Below, in pieces: positions 26,568 to 34,323 of a stretch of DNA of 55,452 nucleotides. The stretch is from Bacillus sp. (in: firmicutes) (lineage in GTDB: Bacteria > Bacillota > Clostridia > Lachnospirales > Lachnospiraceae): contig JAMPCN010000007.1 in assembly GCA_023666125.1 (NCBI GenBank), positions 1-55,452 on the forward strand, given 5' to 3'. Within the stretch, counting starts at the first letter, position 1, and each line of letters begins with the position of its first letter. The notes below the pieces were generated by a model. The model did not search any database and had not been told where the DNA came from. It saw only the letters and a program-made list of their open reading frames with translations. The position numbers were made by a program, and so were the translations under genes.

Positions 26568-26797
26568 GAATTTTTCTCTTCCTTTACCTCTATTTTCTGA
26601 GCGTCTTCTTTCCGAATCGTCAGTTCATATCCTCTCAACTGTATTTCAATCGGGTCGCCCATCGGCGCCACCTTTCTTATCTTTACTTTTGTTTTGGGAA
26701 TCAACCCCATATCCAGAAAACGGCAGCGAAGCTCTCCCTCACCGCCTACCTGCGTAATAACGGCCTCCTGTCCGATTGCAATCTGATCTAATGTCAT
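26564..26797 (-). CDS. feoA: Ferrous iron transport protein A
   Basis: FeoA is a small SH3-like cytosolic partner of FeoB. The 77-aa product reads MTLDQIAIGQEAVITQVGGE, then RCRFLDMGLIPKTKVKIRKV and GDPIEIQLRGYELTIRKEDA, the standard family profile. AAAGGAGAAAGC precedes the ATG. It is the first gene of the feo operon, with a promoter and tandem repeat at 26850-26892. Confidence 0.97.
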   Translation of the reverse strand: MTLDQIAIGQEAVITQVGGEGELRCRFLDMGLIPKTKVKIRKVAPMGDPIEIQLRGYELTIRKEDAQKIEVKEEKNS

Positions 26798-26849
26798 AAG
26801 CTTTCTCCTTTGTTTTGTCTCACTTATTCTGCTGTTTTCTATAAAAATA

Positions 26850-26892
26850 TACTATACCATGATACTATACCATATCAGCCGCGTAGCGGCAA
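26850..26892 (-). promoter_or_regulatory. feo promoter with tandem repeat, possible DtxR-family operator
   Basis: The minus strand has TTGCCG (26892-26887), 17 bases, then TATAGT (26869-26864). An 11-bp direct repeat, TACTATACCAT on the plus strand (26850-26860 and 26863-26873), covers the -10 and start region with a 13-bp period. A small hairpin GCCGC/GCGGC spans the -35 (26878-26890). The adjacent DtxR-type regulator is the natural candidate to bind here. Confidence 0.55.
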
Positions 26893-26934
26893 TATCGTAC
26901 ATATGTTTCCTGCTCTGCATTCCAATTTACGGAT

Positions 26935-26963
26935 TTGCAAACCGCGTCCATTTATGATACACT
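26935..26963 (+). promoter_or_regulatory. Promoter of the DtxR-type regulator
   Basis: TTGCAA (26935-26940), a 17-base spacer and TACACT (26958-26963) lie about 38 bases before the TTG start of the regulator. The match is moderate. Confidence 0.5.
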
Positions 26964-27001
26964 TTCTTTTAATGAAATTATCGTAAATGGGGGTAACTAT
27001 T

Positions 27002-27364
27002 TTGAAAATACAGGAATCGGCTGAAAATTATCTGGAAACTATTTTAATGCTGGGGCAGAAAAAAGGCAATGTGCGCTCTGTCGATATCGCCAATGAACTG
27101 GAGTTTAAAAAACCAAGCGTCAGTGTCGCCATGAAAAATCTGCGTGAAAACGGCTATATCAGAGTAGATGATAACGGCTTTATTACACTGACCGAGTCCG
27201 GCAGGCAGATTGCCGAAACCATGTATGAACGCCATATTCTGTTTTCCCGCTGGCTGGTGGAATTAGGCGTAAATGAAAAGACGGCCGTAGAAGATGCCTG
27301 TAAAATGGAACATGTTTTAAGTAAGGAAAGTTTTGACGCCATCAAGAGGCATCTGAACGGATAA
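27002..27364 (+). CDS. DtxR/MntR-family metal-dependent repressor
   Basis: The N-terminal winged helix is clear: ESAENYLETILMLGQKKGNV, RSVDIANELEFKKPSVSVAM and KNLRENGYIRVDDNGFITLT. A short dimerisation/metal domain follows, with ETMYERHILFSRWLVELGV and EDACKMEHVLSKESFDAIKR supplying the Glu/His/Cys ligands. At about 120 aa it is the short MntR-like form without an SH3 domain. The start is TTG 27002 after GGGGGT; the upstream ATG (26987) overlaps that sequence. It is divergent from feoAB and probably senses iron or manganese. The last 23 bases overlap the convergent MATE gene. Confidence 0.92.
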   Translation: MKIQESAENYLETILMLGQKKGNVRSVDIANELEFKKPSVSVAMKNLRENGYIRVDDNGFITLTESGRQIAETMYERHILFSRWLVELGVNEKTAVEDACKMEHVLSKESFDAIKRHLNG

Positions 27365-28724
27365 CGCCTTTGTTTTTCCAACCTCCCTGTATATACCGTG
27401 CCGCCGCCACAAGCAGCGCGATTACCCAGCCTGCGCAGAATGCCCACCAGATAATCTCTACGCCGACAATGGACGCAAAGCCAACCGTCAAAAATAATCT
27501 GATAAAAAAACTCAGTAACGTAGTTATCAAAAACCAACTCATATCGCCGCTTCCCTTGAAGGTCGCTTTTACTAACATGAACATGGAAAATACGATAAGA
27601 AAGGCTCCCACTACCCTGATATAATCTGTTCCCACGGCAATGACCTGTTCTATATTTTCTTCCGATTCTTCTATAAAAATACCGATAATCCGCTGCGGAA
27701 ACAGTTCAAAAATTCCCGTCATAACAAGCGAAAGCATTCCACAACTGATAATAGAAGCCCTAAGTCCCGGTCGGATGCGTTCTATTCTACCCGCTCCTAT
27801 ATTCTGTCCTACGTAATTGGAATAGGCATTGCTGTAATTTATCGGAATCGCCGTTGCCAGATTAACAACTTTTGCCGCTGCCGCGCTCCCGGCAATGACT
27901 GCCGCGCCAAAACCATTAATCACCGCCTGCACAATAACGGAACCCACCGAAACAATCGACTGTTGTAACGCCGATGGCAGCGCAAAACGAAGCATCGCTA
28001 TAAGAAGAGACCTATCAAAAACAGGCAGCGACTTATCATGTGTAAAATCCGCCAGCAGTTTCGGCATATCCATTATGGCAAGAAAAGCCGCCGCAAGCTG
28101 GGAAATCGCTGTAGCAAGCGCAGCCGCGCCAACGCCGCCATGCAGTCCGATAATAAAAAGCAAATCCAGTATTATATTCAGAACGGACGATATCACTAAG
28201 AATTTAAGCGGTGTTTTAGAATCGCCCAAAGCCACATATACGCCGTTTAGCGCATTATACACAAAAATGGGAACACAGCCTAAAAAATAAAAACGCAGAT
28301 AACTGACGCCCATGGCAAGAATTTCTTTTGGCGTATTCACAAGCAGTAAGACAGGCCTCGCCCCTATCCAGATAACAGCCGTTGAGACAAGCGCAATAAA
28401 TGCGGAAAAGATTGTAGAAGTTGTCATACACTGCCATATTTTCTCTGTCTTACCCGCTCCAAAATACTGGGCAATAATAATCGAGCCTCCCAGCGCAAAC
28501 CCCGTAGCAAGCTGTACAAATACCGCCGTAATGCTACTTGCGCTTCCCACCGCTGCAAGCGCGTCCGTTCCCAGCCTTTTCCCTACAATAACCGTGTCAA
28601 TCACATTATAAAACTGCTGGAAAAGATTGGATAAAATCATAGGAACGGCAAAAAGGAGAATCGTTTGAAACGGATTCCCCTCTGTCATCTTACGTGTTTT
28701 TGTTCCAATTTTGTTTCCTGCCAT
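27342..28724 (-). CDS. MATE family multidrug/organic cation efflux transporter
   Basis: The 460-aa, twelve-TM protein begins with the family-typical PFQTILLFAVPMILSNLFQQ and FYNVIDTVIVGKRLGTDALA. Two pseudo-symmetric halves are seen, the second beginning near FALPSALQQSIVSVGSVIVQ. It exports cationic compounds using a Na or H gradient. It lies downstream of the UPF0210 gene, separated by a strong AT-rich hairpin, and carries AGAGGCG as ribosome-binding sequence. Substrate is unknown. Confidence 0.94.
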   Translation of the reverse strand: MAGNKIGTKTRKMTEGNPFQTILLFAVPMILSNLFQQFYNVIDTVIVGKRLGTDALAAVGSASSITAVFVQLATGFALGGSIIIAQYFGAGKTEKIWQCMTTSTIFSAFIALVSTAVIWIGARPVLLLVNTPKEILAMGVSYLRFYFLGCVPIFVYNALNGVYVALGDSKTPLKFLVISSVLNIILDLLFIIGLHGGVGAAALATAISQLAAAFLAIMDMPKLLADFTHDKSLPVFDRSLLIAMLRFALPSALQQSIVSVGSVIVQAVINGFGAAVIAGSAAAAKVVNLATAIPINYSNAYSNYVGQNIGAGRIERIRPGLRASIISCGMLSLVMTGIFELFPQRIIGIFIEESEENIEQVIAVGTDYIRVVGAFLIVFSMFMLVKATFKGSGDMSWFLITTLLSFFIRLFLTVGFASIVGVEIIWWAFCAGWVIALLVAAARYIQGGWKNKGVIRSDAS

Positions 28725-28763
28725 TTGCGACGCCTCTTTAAATTCTAATTCTTAAAAAAGTTT

Positions 28764-28796
28764 AAAAAATTAGAATTTAAAAAATTCTAATTTTTA
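28764..28796 (-). terminator. AT-rich terminator overlapping the UPF0210 stop codon
   Basis: Arms AAAAATTAGAATTT and AAATTCTAATTTTT form a 14-bp stem with a 4-base loop, followed by T-runs on the minus strand. The stop codon at 28787 lies within the stem. A third partial copy (AATTCTAATT) is at 28741. Confidence 0.75.
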
Positions 28797-30151
28797 AAAC
28801 TATGTATCGGTGCGGGAATCCTGCCACCGCGGTTGATAAATGCATCACAGGAGAACGCATTTACCGGCATAATCGGTGCATGGCCAAGCAATCCGCCAAA
28901 CTCAACGGTCTCACCCACATCTTTGCCGATAACGGGAATCAACCGAACCGCCGTTGTCTTCTGGTTTACCATGCCGATTGCCATCTCATCCGCTATGACG
29001 CCGGCAATCGTTGTCGCTTTCGTATCGCCCGGAATGGCAATCATATCCAGGCCGACCGAGCAGACACAAGTCATAGCCTCTAATTTTTCCAATGTGAGCG
29101 CGCCTGCGCTTACCGCGTCTATCATTCCCTGGTCCTCGCTGACCGGAATAAATGCGCCGCTTAAGCCGCCGACATAGGAAGACGCCATCACGCCGCCTTT
29201 TTTCACCTGGTCATTTAGCAGGGCAAGCGCGGCCGTCGTTCCGGGCGCACCGGCATACTCTAAACCGATTTCACACAAAATATCCGCCACACTGTCACCG
29301 ATAGCCGGTGTCGGCGCCAAAGACAAATCTACAATGCCAAACGGCACATGCAGTCTTTTAGACGCTTCCTTTGCTACCAGTTGTCCGACGCGCGTTACTT
29401 TAAACGCCGTCTTTTTAATCGTTTCACAAAGCGTTTCAAAGTTTTCCCCTCTTACTTTTGTAAGCGCGGTCTTGACAACGCCGGGGCCGCTGACGCCCAC
29501 ATTAATGATTTTATCCGCTTCCGTTACGCCGTGAAATGCACCCGCCATAAACGGATTATCATCCGGCGCGTTGCAAAAGACAACCAGCTTAGCGCAGCCG
29601 AGAGAATCCGCCTCTTTTGTCGCCTGTGCCGTCTGTTTGATAATCTCTCCCATCAATTTTACGGCATCCATATCAATGCCGGTCTTCGTAGAGGCGACAT
29701 TGATGGAGCTGCAAACGCGCTCCGTATCGGAAAGCGCCTGCGGAATGGAACGGATTAACAATTCGTCCGCTTTTGTCATTCCCTTTGATACCAGAGCGGA
29801 ATACCCGCCGATAAAATTAACGCCTACCTCATGCGCAACTTTATCTAACGTATGCGCAATGGATACAAAATCTTCTTTCGTTTTACACGCCGCCCCGCCG
29901 ATTAAAGCCACCGGCGTCACCGCGATTCTCTTATTGACAATCGGAATCCCGTATTCTCTGGATATCTGTTCTCCGGTTGATACCAGTTCTTTTGCCGCTT
30001 CATATATTTTATGATAAATTTTCTCGTTTAATATCTTCAAATCCGAATCAATGCAATCCAACAGGCTGATGCCTAACGTAATTGTCCTGACGTCCAGATT
30101 TTCTTTTGTAATCATCTCATTGGTTTCCGCTACTTCAAATATGTTAATCAT
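28787..30151 (-). CDS. PFL family protein, UPF0210 (DUF711)
   Basis: The 454-aa protein is a clear UPF0210 member: [60 protein letters not shown] and [15 protein letters not shown]. The family is related in fold to pyruvate formate-lyase-like proteins, but its reaction is not established and no glycyl-radical motif is visible. It follows the ACT gene by 33 bases. This two-gene pairing is widely conserved, so the proteins very probably work together. Confidence 0.95.
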   Translation of the reverse strand: MINIFEVAETNEMITKENLDVRTITLGISLLDCIDSDLKILNEKIYHKIYEAAKELVSTGEQISREYGIPIVNKRIAVTPVALIGGAACKTKEDFVSIAHTLDKVAHEVGVNFIGGYSALVSKGMTKADELLIRSIPQALSDTERVCSSINVASTKTGIDMDAVKLMGEIIKQTAQATKEADSLGCAKLVVFCNAPDDNPFMAGAFHGVTEADKIINVGVSGPGVVKTALTKVRGENFETLCETIKKTAFKVTRVGQLVAKEASKRLHVPFGIVDLSLAPTPAIGDSVADILCEIGLEYAGAPGTTAALALLNDQVKKGGVMASSYVGGLSGAFIPVSEDQGMIDAVSAGALTLEKLEAMTCVCSVGLDMIAIPGDTKATTIAGVIADEMAIGMVNQKTTAVRLIPVIGKDVGETVEFGGLLGHAPIMPVNAFSCDAFINRGGRIPAPIHSFKN

Positions 30152-30184
30152 ACGAATACTACGCCTTTCCTTTCAGCCTGCTTT

Positions 30185-30457
30185 TTAAATTCTGTGCATC
30201 TGATTAAAAATCTCTTCTTTCTGACACTTAATAATAACGCCAATGCTTTCCCCAAGCTGCGCCAGTTCATCCGCAACGACGCCAAATTCCTTTTCTATTT
30301 GATTCATATCCACAATCATCATCATATTAAAATAATCCTGTACAATAGTCTGTGAAATATCTAAAATATTAATCCTATTATCCGCCAGATATGTACAGAC
30401 TTTCGCAATAATACCGACCGTATCTTTCCCTACTACTGTTATAATTGTCTTTTTCAT
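30185..30457 (-). CDS. ACT domain protein, UPF0237 family
   Basis: The whole 90-aa protein is a single ACT domain: MKKTIITVVGKDTVGIIAKV, then YLADNRINILDISQTIVQDY and FNMMMIVDMNQIEKEFGVVA. ACT domains bind small ligands such as amino acids. The gene is paired with the UPF0210 gene and has no catalytic domain of its own, so a regulatory role is inferred. Confidence 0.94.
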   Translation of the reverse strand: MKKTIITVVGKDTVGIIAKVCTYLADNRINILDISQTIVQDYFNMMMIVDMNQIEKEFGVVADELAQLGESIGVIIKCQKEEIFNQMHRI

Positions 30458-30514
30458 AATAATAACCTCTCCCTTTTCTCAGTCCTGCGACATTTGTGCC
30501 AGACGGTGTAAACT

Positions 30515-31312
30515 CTATATTTCTATCATCTGCGACACTTCGCTTCGTTTGGCAATATAAATTGGAAAATCGTCCGCCTGATACTTTGTATCGGACATCA
30601 TAATTTCCACTTTTACCGTCTCATATGCAAGTTCCGGCAGATTATTGTCTTTGCTTAAATGCCCTAACATAATTGCCTGCATGTCATCATTCAGCAGCCT
30701 GCTTAATAATTTTCCCGACGCCTCATTCGATAAATGCCCTCTATCGCTTAGAATACGCTGCTTTAAATAATACGGATAAGGCCCCGCCTGCAGCATATGG
30801 ATATCATGGTTCGCCTCTACATACAATACGTTCAAGTCCTTAAGGCACTCCACCGTATAATCCGTATAACAGCCCAAGTCCGTAATAATTCCTATCTTCT
30901 TTTTATCATGGCTGATTCTGTATGCCACCGGTTCTGCCGCATCATGCGAAGTCTGTATCGGATATAGAGCCATATCCTTTAACGTACATTTTTCATCCGC
31001 ATGAACGGTATGGAACAGGGCGCCATCTATCTCCCCCAGAGAAGCCGTCTGCTGAATCGCCTGTATTGTTCCCGGCGTCGCATAAATCGGAATCCCGTAT
31101 TTTCTCGCCAAGACCCCCAGCCCGCTTATATGGTCGGTATGTTCATGGGTAATAAAAATGGCGTCTATTTGTGATAATGATAATCCCAGTAAGGCAGCTC
31201 CCTCTTCTATCCTTTTGCCGCTGATGCCTGCATCAATCAAAAGATGCGTTGCATCAGAACCTACGTAAATACAATTTCCGCTGCTGCCGCTGGCTATGCT
31301 GCATAATCTCAT
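30515..31312 (-). CDS. MBL-fold metallohydrolase, YycJ/WalJ-like
   Basis: The metallo-beta-lactamase signature is IFITHEHTDHISGLGVLARK (HxHxDH), with further ligands in YVEANHDIHML and IMLGHLSKDNN. The N-terminus MRLCSIASGSSGNCIYVGSD is typical of the YycJ/WalJ group, proposed to be 5'-exonuclease-like proteins linked to cell-wall and replication control. Length 265 aa is normal. It lies 7 bases after the FtsA-like gene, in one transcription direction with coaE and polA. Confidence 0.92.
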   Translation of the reverse strand: MRLCSIASGSSGNCIYVGSDATHLLIDAGISGKRIEEGAALLGLSLSQIDAIFITHEHTDHISGLGVLARKYGIPIYATPGTIQAIQQTASLGEIDGALFHTVHADEKCTLKDMALYPIQTSHDAAEPVAYRISHDKKKIGIITDLGCYTDYTVECLKDLNVLYVEANHDIHMLQAGPYPYYLKQRILSDRGHLSNEASGKLLSRLLNDDMQAIMLGHLSKDNNLPELAYETVKVEIMMSDTKYQADDFPIYIAKRSEVSQMIEI

Positions 31313-31319
31313 AAGTATT

Positions 31320-33728
31320 TCAGTCTTTCCAATATATTTTTATAACATCACCGCTGTGAATCTGTTCCATGTACTGTGCGCTTCTGCCGTTTAATTCCGT
31401 CGCAACGCCGCTTCCCTGCGGTACTGACAAATCAAAATCTATGTAGTCAAATACATCCACAAAGACATAGGAGGATTTTCCCTCCAGATGAATCGGCAGC
31501 CCATTGACAATTACCTGTATCGACATGGGAATGCCGCTTGTCCGTGCGGCCGTGTCTGCTGCTGTATCCGCGTTGGCTGTGCCTGCCGCCGCTGCCGTAT
31601 TTGCTCCCGCTGCACTTGCCGTTTCTGCTGCATTCGCTCCTGCCGTGTTCACATCCGCCGTGCCGGCTACACCCGGTGTTCCTGACGTATTCACATTGAC
31701 GGCATCCGATACCCCTGCCGTATCCGTTGCACTTGCCACGCCCGATGCTCCTGCTGCATCTGCGCTCGTACCTGCCGAATTTGCCGCGTCCGTCGTGTCT
31801 GCCGCTTCTTCGGGCGTCACCGTTTCCATGCTGCCCGCCGCTTTAACCGCCTCAAACACATCCGGCTTTTCCCGCGGCTCGCTCTTTACATAGCTGCCGT
31901 CATCCTCCGGCAGATTCGCATAAGTATCAACCGCGCCGCTGCCATAAATATCCCTGTCGGATAACTGCAACTCTTCCATCGTCCAAATAACGGAAAAGTT
32001 CTCATATACTTTTGTATCCATATCCGCCAGTTTATTATTCACATAAATGTTCAAATCCTGATTGATGATAACATCCATAAACTCCGCTATCTGTTTCACC
32101 GTATAATAGCCCAGAAATTCAATCTCGTCATTTTCCTGAATACTGTAATAGCCCGACTGCAACTGTCCATTTACCATCGCAAATTTAGGCAGTTCAATCT
32201 TTGTCTCATTGACCTCTACCCGCATAACCGCGCCGTATTCCGGCAGTTGATTGATATCTAACGCTGCCGCATCTCCCGCCGTGGACTGTGTAACGTTAAT
32301 CTGGTCGTTTGCATGAATGGGCGTATAGATATCGGCCTCGGCCCCGTTCACCATAATAACGGCCGCTTCGCCAAGCGAGCCTCTGGCCATACGCTGCTTG
32401 CCTCCCACCGAATAATTGAGCGCCTTACCCCGCCTCGGGAACAGTCCGTCGTTAGGAAACTCCGCCTGCATCGCTGCATCCACTACCGCCAGTTTATTAT
32501 TATCATAAAGCTTGACTCTCTGCTCGTTAAAATATACAAAAATAAAGTTATTGCTCTGCTCATAAAAACTTAAGCAAATGCCAATCGGCGTTACCATTAA
32601 AGAATCTTTTCTGGCATCCTCTTCATAAAACGATATCTGCTGCATCACTTCTTCGCCGCGTACCGCCACTCTTTCCTCCGGAATATCCAACTGCTTTGCC
32701 AGACTTTCCGTATACCCTTCTAACGTACCGCCGCCACCGACTACAAATACGGCGCTGACCGCCTTAGAACCATTCAGTTCCCTGATTTTATCGGCAACCT
32801 GCTTTGTCATATCCTCAAGGACAGGCGCGGTCACCTCCCGTATTTTTTCTCTGGAGATAGTCTGTGTTAAGCCCAGAATATCCTTATATTCTATGGACTC
32901 TTTTTCTCCCGACTCCCGTTTTATCTTCTCCGCCGTTTTAAAATCTACAAGACAGTGCTTGGCAATCACTTCCGTCAGCGCGTCTCCCGCAATCGGAATC
33001 ATGCCATATGCTACGATACTGCCGTCTTTGGTAATGGAGATATCCGACGTACCCGCCCCCACATCAACCAGCGCAATATTTAACATACGGTAATTTTCCG
33101 GTATGGCTACCTGAATAGCCGCAATAGGCTCCAAGGTAAGATTCGACACTTTCAAATCCGCCAGCCCTACCGCCTTATAGAGTCCGTCTACAACATCATC
33201 CGGCAAAAAGGTTGCAATAATATCCACGCCGATGGATTTTGCCTTATGCCCCTCCAGTGTGGTAGTTGCATAATGATTCAGATAATAACGCACAACGGAA
33301 TAACCGACACAGTAAAATTTTAAATCCGTCTGGTCCGTTTTTAAAAATTCCTCGTAAGCTTTCTCAACGCCGAGGGAATCCAACGCATAAATATCTTCCC
33401 CGGTTATTTCCTTATCGGTCTGAAACTCGCATTCCGCATGCGTCGTCATTGTCCGCAGCACGCGTCCTGCCGCCGCAATACAAACATCCGTAAGTTTTCC
33501 GCCGATTTTTTCCTCCAAACGTATTTTTACCTCATGGATGGTTGCGCCGACTTTATGGATATCATGTATCTGCCCGTCCAGCATGGAACGTGTATCATGT
33601 TCCCTGATGCACTGCGCCACTACATGAAAACGCTCTCCGGTTTTATAGCCTACCGTTCCTACGATACTCCTTGTTCCAATATCCAGGCCAAACACTAATT
33701 GCCCCGGAAATTTCATCATCTCTGACAC
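31320..33728 (-). CDS. FtsA-like actin-fold ATPase with Ala/Thr-rich linker
   Basis: The N-terminal half has the actin/FtsA ATPase motifs: VFGLDIGTRSIVGTVGYKTG (phosphate 1), IALVDVGAGTSDISITKDG (phosphate 2) and AVFVVGGGGTLEGY (adenosine). After about residue 490 come further beta-rich domains. Then a low-complexity segment of about 90 residues is almost entirely Ala, Thr, Gly, Ser, Val and Asp. A last folded domain follows (PMSIQVIVNGLPIHLEGKSS). At 802 aa it is about twice the size of true FtsA and lacks an obvious C-terminal amphipathic helix. The GTG start at 33728 has GGAGG 7 bases upstream and overlaps coaE by 13 bases. Confidence 0.85.
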   Translation of the reverse strand: MSEMMKFPGQLVFGLDIGTRSIVGTVGYKTGERFHVVAQCIREHDTRSMLDGQIHDIHKVGATIHEVKIRLEEKIGGKLTDVCIAAAGRVLRTMTTHAECEFQTDKEITGEDIYALDSLGVEKAYEEFLKTDQTDLKFYCVGYSVVRYYLNHYATTTLEGHKAKSIGVDIIATFLPDDVVDGLYKAVGLADLKVSNLTLEPIAAIQVAIPENYRMLNIALVDVGAGTSDISITKDGSIVAYGMIPIAGDALTEVIAKHCLVDFKTAEKIKRESGEKESIEYKDILGLTQTISREKIREVTAPVLEDMTKQVADKIRELNGSKAVSAVFVVGGGGTLEGYTESLAKQLDIPEERVAVRGEEVMQQISFYEEDARKDSLMVTPIGICLSFYEQSNNFIFVYFNEQRVKLYDNNKLAVVDAAMQAEFPNDGLFPRRGKALNYSVGGKQRMARGSLGEAAVIMVNGAEADIYTPIHANDQINVTQSTAGDAAALDINQLPEYGAVMRVEVNETKIELPKFAMVNGQLQSGYYSIQENDEIEFLGYYTVKQIAEFMDVIINQDLNIYVNNKLADMDTKVYENFSVIWTMEELQLSDRDIYGSGAVDTYANLPEDDGSYVKSEPREKPDVFEAVKAAGSMETVTPEEAADTTDAANSAGTSADAAGASGVASATDTAGVSDAVNVNTSGTPGVAGTADVNTAGANAAETASAAGANTAAAAGTANADTAADTAARTSGIPMSIQVIVNGLPIHLEGKSSYVFVDVFDYIDFDLSVPQGSGVATELNGRSAQYMEQIHSGDVIKIYWKD

Positions 33729-34321
33729 AGGTATTCCTCCAATTTCTCATCAATCTGTTTATATGCCGCCCCAAGGCTTTCATTATTTTCAATCACAACT
33801 TTACAGTGCTTTCTAAATTCCTCTTCCGATAACTGCTTTTGTAAAATACGCTCAATTTTCTCATCAGAATAGGCACGGGAAGTTCTTAAGCGCTCTTTTC
33901 TGATATCCGTCCGCGTATGGATATACCAAAGTTCATCTAAAATCTTATCATACCCGTCCTCTATCAAAAGCGCGGCTTCCACGAATAAAAAATCAATTTT
34001 TCCCGCATTTTTTTTCTCTGCAATCTCCTGTAAAATATACTCTTTCACTTTCGGATGTATTATCTGATTCACCCGGTTTAAAAGTTCTGTATCGCCGAAA
34101 ATCTTCTCTGCCATCCGCGCTTTATGAATCGTTCCATCTGTATCTAAAATGTCGTCGCCCAGAAGCTTTACCAATTCATCATAACCCTTTCCCCCGGGTT
34201 TTTCTATCTCATGCGCCGCCTCATCCGCCAATATGATATGGCAGTTATAATGCTCCCTGATATAGGAAAGCAATTCTGATTTCCCCGTTCCCACGCCGCC
34301 CGTAATGCCTATTGTTTTCAT
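33716..34321 (-). CDS. coaE: Dephospho-CoA kinase
   Basis: CoaE does the last step of coenzyme A synthesis. The P-loop is IGITGGVGTGKSELLSYI. The substrate-binding region is HIILADEAAHEIEKPGGKGY, and the lid region contains RTDIRKERLRTSRAYSDEKI. Length 201 aa is normal. It is 2 bases downstream of polA and its 3' end overlaps the FtsA-like gene. Confidence 0.96.
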   Translation of the reverse strand: MKTIGITGGVGTGKSELLSYIREHYNCHIILADEAAHEIEKPGGKGYDELVKLLGDDILDTDGTIHKARMAEKIFGDTELLNRVNQIIHPKVKEYILQEIAEKKNAGKIDFLFVEAALLIEDGYDKILDELWYIHTRTDIRKERLRTSRAYSDEKIERILQKQLSEEEFRKHCKVVIENNESLGAAYKQIDEKLEEYLCQR

Positions 34322-34323
34322 AA

